Shown here: piece by piece, positions 48,501 to 59,607 of the stretch
How the letters are laid out: the number at the start of each line of letters is the position of its first letter
Position numbering within the stretch: position 1 is the first letter of the stretch
From: Phoronis australis
Lineage: Eukaryota; Phoronida; Phoronidae
Length of the DNA: 64,000 nt
Assembly (NCBI GenBank): GCA_002633005.1
Contig: NMRA01000229.1
Location: 167,371 to 231,370, forward strand
Direction: 5' to 3'
The notes under the pieces: generated by a model
What the model was told of the DNA's origin: nothing
The model's database searches: none
The model's input: the letters and a program-made list of their open reading frames with translations, nothing else
Translations under genes and position numbers: made by a program

Positions 48501-50759
48501 CTACCATTTTTGATGTACTGAGCCGCAGTTTAGTATTCATTGGCAAATCGACTTGATCAGGTGCAGTTTCCGTTGAAAGAGTGCTTTTCATTTATAATTT
48601 GTTTCCGTCAAATTTACTTACTATTTATCGATAAAATCGTGTTCGTATAGAGTCTTTCAATTCACTCAGAACTGCACATGCGCGCACAATTCAGGTTGCG
48701 ATTGGTAGGATAAATGGACCGTGAAACCCGATGAAAATCCTCACGGATAAAACCACAGGAAAAGCAGTGTTAAACTGAAATATGTATGGAGTGGATGACG
48801 TCACTGTTTTAATCGTTTGTTCGCGTCTTACTCAACCATTAGGAAAAGGCTCTCCGAGTGTCAAGGTTCCTACAGCCGCCCATTGACGGAATTTGATGTG
48901 TTGCAAAGAGTTTTTACGGGTAAAAATCCCTAGAGCTATGCTATGTGACTTAAAGATGTCATGTCTCCGCAAAACCGTGAATATTTAAATTTGTAGCAAG
49001 CGTCACCTAGTGACTTTCTGGAGGTGTGAACAAGTATAACCAGGAAAAGAAAAAAAAATGTTAATACATTGCGTTTGTAAATAAAACAACTCAACTGGTA
49101 CACTCAAGTGTGAACAGCTAAAAATAAAAACCCTAGTAATCTCGCAATCGCTAGTTGATATTGAAATTAACAAATAATGAAAACTGTGCCTTGATCGTTT
49201 CATTAGGGTAACGACAATGCTGTGGAGAATTTCAAGGGCTTCCCGTGTCGTCCTAAGAAATGTGGACGAGAAGTGTGTGCAAATATACATGTAATGCCAG
49301 TGTGTTTGCAGTTGCAGTCGAAATCTGGGTTTCCACCATACACAAAAGACGTGAAATTACAAATAAACTAAGTTGTGTGCCTTCTTTCTTCTCTTGGGCG
49401 GCATTGGTTCTTCGTCCGCCATGATGAAATAATGTTATTCTCATTTACATAAAAAGAGTCTTCCAAACCGAGACTTTCGCGAAGATGCAATGGTAAATGG
49501 TTTTCGGAAAGTTTCCACACACTAGAGGACCCGGTGTTGTTTCATTTGCATATTGTTTCACAATTCAGTGAGCTTTTGGATCTTTAAAGTGCTTGACATC
49601 TCAGAAAAAAGAAAATTGGAAATCCGTCTGTTTGTTTGATTCTGGCCACATCATAGAGAGGAATTTAAAATTCAGCTCAACTACGTAGATTTTCATGTTC
49701 AACGTTTCGCTTTAATAACTAAAGCATTATCAAGACAATAAACCAATGTATACTCAACAGTGTCAAACACTAAACTAACTGAACAAACAACCAGTATGCT
49801 CAAACTCAGCAAATTATCATAGTTCCAAGGCAACAGAGCTCTGCTTCTGATTGGGTGAATGAGCAGCTTTGTTAGCCTCAACAGCCAAAGTCTCTCTAAT
49901 ATAGAGCTTATCGCTGTTATATTCTCTAGCAATAATGTCTACTAAAATGGCAACATGCTGCTGAGACTGACAATACGTGAAAACACTGCTACTCACAGAG
50001 GTATTATAATATGCTAATCTATCACCTAATCTTCACTGGGCGAGACGACTGTAGAATTCATGATCGTAATTCAACTAATTCTATAAACCACACCACTCTT
50101 CAATTACATGGGAATATGTGATTTCAAATGACAAGTAGGAAGGACAATTTGGACAATGTCATTTGAAATCATACATTTCTATGTTATTGAAGAGTGTTGC
50201 GATTTATAGGTTTACTTCTAATGATTACCTTGAATTCTACATTAGTCTCACGCACAGAGGAATACAGGTGTAGGTGATAGAATAGCAGAGCACAATACCT
50301 CTGAGATTAGCAGTGTTTTAGGCATTGTCAATTTGACCAGCATGTTGCCAACTAAGTAGGTATTATCTCTAGAGAACATAACAGAGATAGGCTCTATATT
50401 AGAAAGTCTTTGGCCATTGAGGCTAACAAAGCTGCTCAATCACTCAGTTAGAAGCAGAGCTTCGTTGCCTTGAATATACATGTATTTTAGTTTGCTGTGT
50501 TTGAGTATACTCGTTGTTTCTTCAGTTAGTTTAGTGTTTGGCACTGTTGAGTATACATTGGTTAATTTTCTTGATAATGCTATAGCGATTAAAGCGATAC
50601 GTTGAACGTCAACGAATTGTTTATTTCCGCATTTCTTTCATTTTAGGCGATGGACAGGTTGATGCAGAAGAATTGCGTTCAATTTTAAATCCATCCCACG
50701 AACACCCTAACAGGAGGACAGAGAAAAGCGATGGCAGTCTTTTCAAACGACGACGGTGA
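42348..50759 (+). CDS. Neuropeptide precursor with EF-hand tail, three exons, allatotropin-like
   Basis: Joining 42348-42559, 47847-47944 and 50647-50759 gives 423 bases: 140 residues and a TGA stop, with all junctions GT-AG and phases matching (2, then 1). Residues 5-23 form a hydrophobic signal peptide (MKTLTISLLYLVFIISVES). KR at 38-39 and GKR at 54-56 bracket IKAMKGTTWFGYGY, expected to be released as a C-terminally amidated 14-mer. The remainder carries a single EF-hand, loop at residues 101-112, and ends with RR and KRRR. Secretion and processing are inferred from family rules. The short peptide next to the signal sequence, the GY-amide end and the long acidic tail fit allatotropin-type precursors (for example molluscan and annelid peptides ending HGY-amide), but the usual GF start is absent, so the family is inference. 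The start may be M1 (42348) or M5 (42360); M5 has the better context and gives the cleaner signal peptide. I found no AATAAA or ATTAAA in the 900 bases after the stop. Confidence 0.85.
42860..43237 (+). repeat. Dispersed repeat R1, left part interrupted by TIR element
   Basis: This stretch aligns by eye with 26390-26700 (shared CACTCT, GTCATTT, GAAAAGCAAG, AAGCCAACATT(A/G)GAT) and with 37680-38000 (shared CACTCTGTCGAAAAC and the GGG(C/T)TAC(C/T)TGAAA block). The same unit resumes at 46162-46330, on the other side of the TIR element. No protein was recognised in it. Confidence 0.55.
43238..46161. mobile_element. Non-autonomous TIR element with TA flanks, nested in intron 1
   Basis: The left end reads inward CGCCGTAAAATGTAAC. 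The right end, read inward on the minus strand from 46161, starts with the same 16 bases. Similarity continues for 130-165 bases, including a shared stretch around GTTGCTA(A/G)GCCTCTCC and GTCGAAT near the inner ends; the right arm lacks about 28 bases. Both ends are built from the iterated motif GTAAAATGTAAC in both orientations. TA flanks both ends, fitting a Tc1/mariner-type target site. The 2.9 kb interior holds no recognisable transposase, and a LINE-tail-like fragment sits at about 43741-43800. The flanks together match another repeat copy at 37.7-38.2 kb that lacks the insertion. Confidence 0.7.
46162..46330 (+). repeat. Dispersed repeat R1, right part after TIR element
   Basis: The block containing ATTCCCAAC, CAAACCAGATTCA, a CCTACCTC/CCTTCCC stretch and ACTGCAA(G/A)TTT matches 38044-38150 in the same order. 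It therefore continues the R1 copy interrupted at 43237. Confidence 0.5.
47635..47801 (+). repeat. Two-copy tandem repeat of about 87 bases in intron 1
   Basis: GCAATTGACATTTAATA begins at 47635 and again at 47722. Both copies contain a TTGTTCTATCTTG or TAGTTCTATCTTG block near their ends. The copies differ at many positions, so this is an old duplication. It ends about 45 bases before exon 2. Confidence 0.7.
47847..47944 (+). CDS. Neuropeptide gene exon 2: helical linker and first half of EF-hand
   Basis: The acceptor is TTGTTTCAG (47838-47846) and the donor is GTAAGT (47945). Using the next AG two bases downstream would give an immediate in-frame stop, so 47847 is the only usable start. 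The exon completes Arg71 and runs to the first base of Gly104. It supplies the entering helix (MFIVDELI) and the first calcium-ligand positions, Asp101 and Asn103. A two-copy tandem repeat of about 87 bases lies immediately upstream in intron 1. Confidence 0.85.
49697..50608. repeat. Large inverted repeat (foldback-like) in intron 2
   Basis: The left arm, starting GTTCAACGTTTCGCTTTAAT at 49697, matches the reverse complement of the right arm ending at 50608, with scattered differences across about 430 bases per arm. The centre is near 50140-50160. Matching landmarks include the CACTGTTGAGTATACATTGG-type stretch and the AAGCAGAGC(T/C) block. No open frame and no clear target duplication were seen. 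The end lies 38 bases before exon 3 of the neuropeptide gene. It is probably a foldback transposon or MITE. Confidence 0.8.
50647..50759 (+). CDS. Neuropeptide gene exon 3: EF-hand loop end and C-terminus
   Basis: The acceptor is TTTCATTTTAG, ending at 50646. The exon completes Gly104 and gives Asp105, Gly106, Gln107, Val108, Asp109 and the bidentate Glu112 of the EF-hand loop, then the exiting helix EELRSIL. It ends with a basic tail (NRR, then FKRRR) and TGA at 50757-50759. The reading frame closes 23 residues after the helix, which argues that the tail is a complete domain rather than a truncated larger protein. Confidence 0.85.
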
Positions 50760-53729
50760 ATATCTCGGATGATGACGTCAGCGCTCCCATGGATTTACAG
50801 CTTGTCCATCAACGCTATTCTCAATCGGAAGCTGATACATGGCGGTTACCAGGGGCATTGATTGAGATAAACAGTTGAGGTCATAAATGGATACAATTAA
50901 GAAGTTTGTTTTTAGAGGTGTTTTTGTTGTTACGTAATTCACAAGGCCTCTCCAATATAGTACTATCAGAAAATCTCAGAGAAAGACATGATTATTTAAC
51001 TCGCGAATGTGCCTACCGCCATGGTCCATAATCACACACAATTACATGCATGGTGTACAACATACAATCGGCAAAGGTGTGTTCAACTGGCGTGATCTGG
51101 CCAAACTCGCAAGATACTACCCGTACACAACGCAGCCCAACATATCCTAATTCAATGACGTTGTTTTACCGTAAACTTGACACTAGAAGAGAGTTTTGGT
51201 CACTCTCATGACGACTTTGATCTGTGTTCTTTTGTTAATTGAAATACAAACAGTCTCTATTCTCGGAGATGAGCGATTCTCGATACTTCAACACGTTTTC
51301 TCAATTATCTTGGGCTTTTGTCAGTTATTTGGTTATAACTCTTAATACTTGCTAGTGTAAAACGTCTCTTGTTACCAAATGTCTCTTAGGTATGAATTTC
51401 ACATGTCCCGAAAACAAAATGCATAGATTCACGAAAATTTCCGGGTCCCAGTCCCAATGGTGGAACTGCTCTACACGGAAAACATTACGCCTCCAACGTT
51501 TTTGCCAATGGCACATAATGGAATTAATAACGAATGGTTATACTGGCGGTAGTAAAGTGTAGAGCATTAGGGTACATATATAACCTCATGTATTTGACAT
51601 CGGTTCTTTTAACTGCTGGAGTACAGGTGATAAGATTCCAGAAAACCCACGACAGACTCCAACAGGACGTATCTTTTAAAAATCCTATGATGTTTCAAAT
51701 GTTGAAGCTCTAAAACACCCGGTCTGGCTTTGAAGTCTATAAAAACATTTCAGAGGTGTAATTGCGCTTACAAAGCCCGGTCATTGGGTCCTAATCCCTT
51801 TCCATAACTGCAGTTGCTTGAGGTAGGGCTCCTAGAGTTTGCAAATAGACATGTATATATCCGCTCATAGACATGTTGCTTGGCAGGGCATAAACTACAA
51901 AACGTAATTAAGCCACGAGCGACGTTGTCGGCCGAAAGGCTGCGACGCACATCGACTAATATCAAAATTGCGCATGCCTGACCATATTGCTTGCAGCGTA
52001 TTCGATTTGTCACTCGAAATATTTGGAAAGAGCCCAGCATGTTCAAAATCCTCGAAACTTTTAATGGTCAGACACTTTGCAGAAGCGAGAGGAGTAAGTG
52101 CGCTCAAAGACCAATCAAATTATGCTTTGCCAATCATGGTGGCCAGTTCTGTTAACAGCAAAAAGGATTCGTAATCACTATTACGTGGGCACAGTTCTAA
52201 TTACAGAATGGCTTAGCCACCCCCCTAACTTTTCTTGACAATTCCCCTTTATTCTCAGTAACCAGGGAAGATTACTCTGACGATGAACTCGGCTTCCTCC
52301 CTGTCGCCATGACTGGAAATTACGGGTCTTTTTGTCTGAATACTTTTGGCTTGCACAGTACAAGCAGTAATAATGACAAACCGAAACTGCAGCTGAAGGA
52401 ACTGGTCGATGAATGGACAAATCTATGAGTTGTGTTTTGAACAATTCATGAGGATCGTTTAGAACAGGCACTTGAGCAGATTGAACAAATACATGTGTTA
52501 CCAGCTTGCAAATTTTCGTACTCACAACTTAGTTGTCAGGTACATCACTGTCCACCTGCCGAAATAAGACAGTTTAACGATGATATGGAATTGTTGTAGG
52601 CTATTTAATTCCAATTTTTAAGCAGCTCGATAACGAAGTCGTCTAAACCAAGTGTTGTCCAGATATCCAAACAGACTTGATTCGACAAATTACAGTGTGG
52701 TGGGCAGTTCAGATTGTTTTGACCCACTATGAAACTGACGCAAACGCACATGTAATTCAGTGCTGGTCTTGTCAGGTGTCGGTCTCTGACGCCCGCGCGG
52801 ATGAAACTGCGAAAAGTCGCGGGACCTTTCAGCCAAGTGCCACACAAGGCTTAGGCCGACAGTGTCGCTCGTCTGAAGCGGGCTTCACGAAGGCCAGCTC
52901 ATTAACTTCAATCTTAAAGAGGCAAAATGTACCCCTTCTGTTAAAACAACCATTTGATTTACAACACGTGCCGTTAAAAATATTCCTCAAAATTGCTGAG
53001 ATTGCAAACGGGCTTTTAACTTTAACTACATTGTATAAGATCTATTAGGTCGTGTTTGCCTCAGACCAGATCCATTGAGCAGACGGTCACGGCGGGTTAG
53101 TGTCTGTCACCAAGGCAGTACGGCCATCACAGGAGTTACATGTGATTGGATGTAACTATTTTAAATTCAACTGAACGATAAGAGCACCATGACGATACTT
53201 TAGAAGAACAAATACCAGTGTGAAGAAAGTGGATGTTTTTAACGCCACATATACTTGCGTAAACGGTTTATAGCGGCAACAGCTTACCGGTTTTTCCAAG
53301 CCCGGCCAACAATCACATTCAAACAAGCCTCGACCAACATTAAGCCGTATATTTCGATTTCAATTTAACGGTCACAGTTCAGATATCGAACATCTGTGGT
53401 GGAGGGTGGATTGGAGCTTTGGCCATAATGTTGCCGAATAAGCCTTCGCGATGTTACAACGTCTGTAATCGTATGGCAGTTGAACTGTAACCGTAAACAT
53501 GTAAATATTAAATTAATGAACTTGGATTCTTAATTGCTTTGAGATGTTAACAATAATCGCAATCATGGTGATAAATAAATTATGTCCTGAGCTTACAACA
53601 GAGTTGGAAATTTTTAACGTGATTGAGAGATGCGCCTGCTGAGACGTACATGTAGATGTATTATAAGGCTATTGGCGATAAGCAACATGAACCTTTTAGC
53701 CAGACACTTCACTCAGATCAAAACAATCT
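50760..53729. other. 3' flank of the neuropeptide gene and unassigned DNA
   Basis: The first part must include the 3' untranslated region; a CRE octamer TGACGTCA lies at 50773-50780. No polyadenylation signal was seen near the stop and no other gene was recognised. Open frames at 52181-53048 overlap on both strands and look fortuitous. Confidence 0.5.
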
Positions 53730-54010
53730 AAGTGCAGTACCTGAAACATGGAACATAAAGGCGCATTATCCACGCGAAAAGTGATCTGATATCGGCCTCA
53801 GCGAGGAATCGAACCTGGAGCGCCTGGCCGGCAATCGCAACCAACCGCATCGATGGAGTGTCGGAGCTAAATCCTTGATAATAAATGCCACGATATTTTA
53901 CTGAAACGTATTTAATTGTAGAGTCACCGGACCTTGATTTCAGCAGATGTCTAGCACTAACTGGTAGACAATGTCGAAAATCGTCGATTTCTAATAAATT
54001 TACTGAAATG
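53730..54010 (-). repeat. tRNA-derived SINE, copy B
   Basis: On the minus strand, CGATTTTCGACATTGTCTAC, TCTGCTGAAATCAAGGTCCG, GATGCGGTTGGTTGCGATTG (A-box region) and GGTTCGATTCC (perfect B-box, about 53810-53820) appear in the same order as copies A and C. Confidence 0.6.
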
Positions 54011-55654
54011 CAACGGATTTTGTTGTTTTATAGCTCTGGTCTAATTAATAACTACTAGTTTTTCCCATCTGAAAACTGTCCCGTCAATGTATTTGTTCAG
54101 CCGTGAAGCCGATAATGTCACTTTAAAGTCGCTCATTGACATATAACCGAAATTGCACAACAATCATTCCCACTGATAGTGTTGGATGCCGATGAAGCTT
54201 TCCAATGGGCCCCGATCTGTAGCAACATCTCTAGCCAAGAGATTACAAAAAATAATTAACGATATCACACAAATCTCTATCCAGGCATACACTGTAGCTT
54301 TGTACCAGGGACAAGCTCAATACGGCAAGACACTCGCGAGGCACTTGCAGCGAGAAATCATCGCTTGTGGAAAGGAGACAGAGAACCCTATCCCATAATT
54401 AAGCATTCCACCATCGCCGACAAATCACATCAGTGGCCGCTACTTTATTAATGTACACGAGTAACGTCCTGGGCGGAGCTGCTAAACACCGAGAAGACAT
54501 CACTAGTAATGGTCAAATGGCTGAATATCTATGTTTTTGTATTTTTCCGAAAGCAGTACAGACGCACTGTTTATTGATAAGAAAACAATCAACGCTCCCA
54601 GAATGTAATCAGTTTCTTTGTTCTATATTTACCATAACTACGTATTCACTATGCTTTAAAAATGACGAGTTCGAAGCACGCTATTGGAAATTTCCACACG
54701 CAAGTCTGTGATCTTGCCCGTAATCACGGGGATCAGACTGATGCGAGCAAACCCCCCTAGTGGGAGTTAAGGTCCCGTTCAAGGAAAAGTCCAATAGAAG
54801 TTCTGGTAAGCCTCGCCCTGAGCCGGATAATTTTCGAGTACTATATCGTTTTTCCTCACAATTTCCAAACACACTGAGAAAAACAGAAGTAATATACCAC
54901 ATGTTTGTTGTCATTACATCTGTATACATTCAAAACAGCATTGTCTTCTAGCATCCTTAAAGTTTCATTATTTGGGAATGAGTCTCAACTGGTTAAATAA
55001 TTTTTGTTCCAGGATTTTCTACTCTGACTGATGGTTATAAAAATTACTATTAAACACAGTGTTCCGATATCTCTTCAGTTAAAAACTTCATGAAAACAAT
55101 TGTTCGCAAACCAATGCACATGTATTTTAAACGTACCGGTATTTCCATACGAGTTATAAAGTGTATAAAAATCACGGAATGAAACATTGAATTAATTTCC
55201 GAACTATTTTCGAGTTTCTAGTGGTGCACCAACCAAATGGCAGCCACCTTTACGGCAATGAACTTCAATTGTTATGAAAATGTTTTTATTTGAGTGACAT
55301 CTTTCGGTTGATAAAACTTTTCTGTGCCCTACATGTAAACTGGTAACACGGAAAAGGTGTCTTTAAATGGCCATTAATGTTTTATCACTGCCTCAAACGG
55401 AACTTATTAAACAGGATACTCAAATACAAAAAGAAAGCCTAAAACTTTCAACGCTATGATAAAAATGATTTTCTTCCCCGAACACGTCAATCATGACGTC
55501 ACCAAGTAAAGTTAGTGTCAAAAAGTCATCACTTTTGACTGAATTGGTCAACCGAACAAAATACATACATGTAGTTCCAACTTACTCAGGATGTCCCGAA
55601 TATGCAAAGCCATTATGGCAGAAGTCGTTTAAAAGCAATACATCCTATCATGAA

Positions 55655-55765
55655 GCGCGCACCATAGGAGTCTGGGGGCTATAACCCCCCTTTTGTTTTA
55701 GTGTTGCGCCACCTATAGACATGGGTGGCGCGCACCATAGGGGGCTGGGGGCTGTAGACCCCACT
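55655..55765 (+). repeat. GC-rich hairpin repeat, two tandem units
   Basis: The unit GCGCACCATAGG(A/G)G-TCTGGGGGCTATA(G)ACCCC(C/A)CTTTT occurs twice in tandem, at about 55657 and 55730. GGGGGCTATA(G)ACCCC can form a stem. A related copy lies at 59608-59710. Confidence 0.6.
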
Positions 55766-56778
55766 TTTCTGTCGCATGTTCAATGTATCTAGTGATGACG
55801 TGGGTGGTCGCGATTAAGAAATGGGTAGTCAGAGAATCTTAATTTAAGAGGTCAAAGTTCACACGAAATGCTTGCGAAAAGCAATTTATGTAGAGTTTAT
55901 TAAACATGTCATATTCAAACACCCGCGCGAATAATTATCATTCTTCAAGAATCGAATCGTTTCCATTTGGAAAATTTAAGACATAGATTGCTAACAATTC
56001 GAAAAGTTCGTTTTCAAATCACATTCTGTACAAAATGGCGTAGAACGGGAAGAACAGACTAAATTTCGTGATTTAAAGTGCTTCTTCTCTGCCACCGAAA
56101 CAGAAGTCAAACTGTTTACCAGGTATTTTCCCAGTTTGTCCGTAAAGATTTTGAACTTCTGTTGACGTCAAAGCACATTCATCTATTAGTTTCAAATTCT
56201 CACGAAACGACTTGTCAACGGCTTGTCATTTCGTCTCCCACACGGCATAGCACCTCGCCTTTCTTGGTATGGCAAGACATAAACGTAGCACACTTCCCTA
56301 GTATGGTAATGTGACATTTGACCTTTGATGTTAATATTGGCGATTTCTAGCAGCAGCTAGTCCGATTTCTTTGAGCGCATGCGCAAATATATATTATCAG
56401 GAGAGGAGGATTTTAAAATTAAACTGCATTGTGCTGAAAGAGTTACTATATATTTCATCTGTGTTTCAAAAAGAGTGAATCGGACGACTTTTTCTAGAAA
56501 TTGTTGCAATATTCAAAGTGAATAACTCTCGCGTTATCATCCCCAAAAATAGATGAAGCACAATATGTTTAAAATTTATTTTCGCGTTTTTGCCTCTTTA
56601 AATCGGTAAATAAAACAACAAGAATGGATCAACTGAAATTTGAAATTTTCGGATGTAATAACTTCCTCTGTCAACAAAAACAGAAATAAAATAAAATCAA
56701 ACACAAAATGACAATTGACATATAAGATATGGTGTAATGAATATGATACATTTTTGGTAAAAAATTCAATGACATATT

Positions 56779-57490
56779 TTAAGAAGTTTTTATGTTCAAT
56801 CCATGAGGTTCTATTGTATTAAGTTTGTCTATCCAATATTGTTCTCCTTTGAGTCTGTGAGGGGTACTATGGTGTTTGGAGTTTTTCTATTATTTGTACA
56901 GAAAGATCTTGAATATTATGGTTTTTGGAATTGAAATGGTTACCTATAGTATCAGAAATGTTTTTATGTATTATGTTAAATCTATGATTACGAATCCGAG
57001 TTTGTAGATTATGTTGAGTTGTCCTACGTACTGGATAGAACATTTTTTACAAGTTATAAGGTAAATAATATTGTTGGTGGTGCAATCAGAATAATGTTTT
57101 ATTTCAAAGTTTTCATTGGTTTGGGAAGACTGGAAAAAAGTGCTATCGTTGATGAAGTTACACATTTTACACCTAGTTGTGTTACATTGTGTGTTGCCAA
57201 TACGTTTGTCAGTTTGGTGTATATTGTCGATATTAGCTTTAACTAAATAATTTTTTAGATTTTTACATTTTCTCCAAAAAATTATAGGTGGATGAGGAAA
57301 AAGGTTTTTCATTTGAGGGGAAATATGCAGCGTAGAAAGATGTTTTTTGAAGACGTGGCTAATTCCGTTTAAACATGGATTGAACATAGTTATGAATGGT
57401 ATTCTATTAGTAGTATTGCCTTTAGTTTTAGTTTTAGTTCTTAAAGATTCATTTAAAGTACGCCTCTTTAAAGTACGCAACGTTTTCCTG
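56779..57490 (-). mobile_element. Penelope-like element, GIY-YIG endonuclease end
   Basis: The minus strand carries RIPFITMFNPCLNGISHVFK, then a Cys-rich TQCNTTRCKMCNF, then NIIYLITCKKCSIQYVG (the GIY-YIG core), NLQTRIRNHRFNIIHKN and GNHFNSKNH in a second frame, and LKGEQYWIDKLNTIEPHGLN in a third, ending at a stop (56779-56781). This order is typical of the end of Penelope-like retroelement proteins with a GIY-YIG nuclease. Two frameshifts break it, and the reverse transcriptase is missing upstream, as in 5'-truncated copies. The open frame's extra N-terminal part (57490-57600) does not look like the element. Confidence 0.8.
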
Positions 57491-59289
57491 TAAGCACTAA
57501 CACTGTACCAGGGACTCGCACGAGTGTGACGTTGTGCGTACTTTCGCCGTTTAGCCATTGCCTTGCGTCTACATATCGCACCTCCGATTTCAATGTTCAT
57601 AGCAATGTCAAAGTTCCTTAAAAATCCCGTCGTAGCATGAATATGACTTTCGAAATAAGCGGAGTCATCGTTATAATTTTAGGAGAAGGAGTGTGTTTTC
57701 GAAAATCAGGGAACTTCAGACCACCACATTACCAACTGGGGAGGACACAGCACGACTGTCGCACCCATGGTCATTTTTCTCACTCACAATCACGACTTAC
57801 GATCGATAAACTCGGGCTCATCGACTCAAAAAAGTCACCGCCAACCTCGGTGCCAGACGTATAAATCTTGACATGTGCATCCAGAAACGTAGGTCACGGA
57901 CCCGCAAACTGGTGCTCCTACTAAAGAGCACTGTTCAACGACTTCAAGTCCTTGTGAGGCATGCTAAGTGGCTGTTCCTGAATCAGATGTTTTGGGTGTG
58001 TATACGTTCGGACCCGTGAGCTGTGTTTGTACTAAGTTCATTCCGTGTTGATGGAATACGTTCACGAATGCGAAGACCACGTAGCTGTTGTTTTCAGTTC
58101 TTGATTCTTTTCTAAAGAAAATGTGAGTTGTATTCTTACTAAATTGTCCGGCTTGCAACATTCCGATCGCGCAAACTCGAACATGATCGTCGAACCTATC
58201 ATTCTCACGTGTTTTATTACAAGAACAACAACACAACGTTTTAAAACAGTCTGGGCACGAGTTTCCGCATACACGTGTGTCCACAACACGAAGCTTTCAA
58301 TCGCAAAACACAACTGTTGGTAAAATATTAAATACATTTCATACAAAATAAAGTTATATGTATTCATTTCCCACACGCCTCTGACATCCATTTAAAATGA
58401 AAGACGGAAATTATTCATATCCGTACAAATGGCCGAATCTAGGAGTTGGCGAAACTACAAGGCTGAAGAAATAAAAGAAGTTTCGCCGGTCAAAAATGTT
58501 ATCGATTGCAAACGAATGTTGCAGCATATCCGCCTAACGCTTTTTCTTTGTTGAGATGAAAGACGTTCTTATATGATAACTAATAGGTCAAATGAAGTGG
58601 AAACGCCCTTATCCGTGTTAATTAAGTCTTAATTAATTGATTTGTGGTTTTTGTAAGCTGTGATTGTGGATTTACAAACCAACGACGCGGAGAACGTGTT
58701 TGCTTAATATATGTAAATACTCTTCATACGCTGAGCTTTTTGGCTTGGACAATCACATTCCGATTTACGCGGTTTTATGTCAAATAAGTCACCGTTGCCG
58801 GTGTTTATCCGGACTTTTCATCATCATTGTTTAGTCGTTTGTCATCTCCGTTGTCTTTTACGTCACACTAATCATAGCGGTAGTTACCCTCACGCTACTA
58901 ATCATCAAAGCCTAAGTCTTGATCTGTCAGCCGCATTGCTATCAATATAAAATATTCTATCTAAACGCAATCGCACGGTGTTAACATTCGACGAACTAAA
59001 CGTCTTCATCAAGGATTTTAAGGTTCAATTAAATCAACCGTATCTCTATAATAAAAATTGAAGGGCCACGGCACCAATTTTTCAACTATTTTGAAAATAC
59101 AGAACGTTATGGAAGGTTAACAATCCGTATTTACAAAGGCTAACACCATCTGAGTATGGAAAGGTGCTTACAACAATGCGCGTCATTAAAGGGACATGAA
59201 CGTTTTTTTATGACCACTAAACACAATTTTGTGATTGCTGTTTAAAGCGATAGACTTTTTGAAGTTGTTAGCTTTAGCCACAGCTGTAA

Positions 59290-59560
59290 AACATTGACAT
59301 CCGTAGGGGATTTGCGATTTTACACGTCGTCAATTTTCGCCGTTATCTACCAGACATTCGCTGAAATCACGGCCGGTGAACCAGTTGAATACGCTTAAGA
59401 TACTCTGAAAAATACTGAGTAACATTCAATTCATCTAGCAGAACATTTGGCATCTACGCGAGAGCCAGGTTCGATTCTAACACTGCGACTACATGTACAT
59501 GTACTCTGATCTCAGTAAAGATGTGTTTTCTCGCCGTTGATGTCACTTTAAACGAATGTT
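59290..59560 (+). repeat. tRNA-derived SINE, copy C
   Basis: TCAATTTTCGCCGTTATCTA, CATTCGCTGAAATCACGGCC and a B-box-like GGTTCGATTC at 59469 line up with copies A and B. Two overlapping TACATGTA sites follow the B-box. Confidence 0.55.
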
Positions 59561-59607
59561 CTTTGGATCGCCTGTCTGTATATTCGTACGTGTGTGCCTG
59601 TAGCTAC

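Noticed and set aside
53800-53880. A tRNA gene suggested by the perfect B-box GGTTCGATTCC
   Set aside because: The acceptor stem and anticodon arm do not pair by eye, and the same surroundings recur at 38.6 and 59.3 kb, so it is a SINE.
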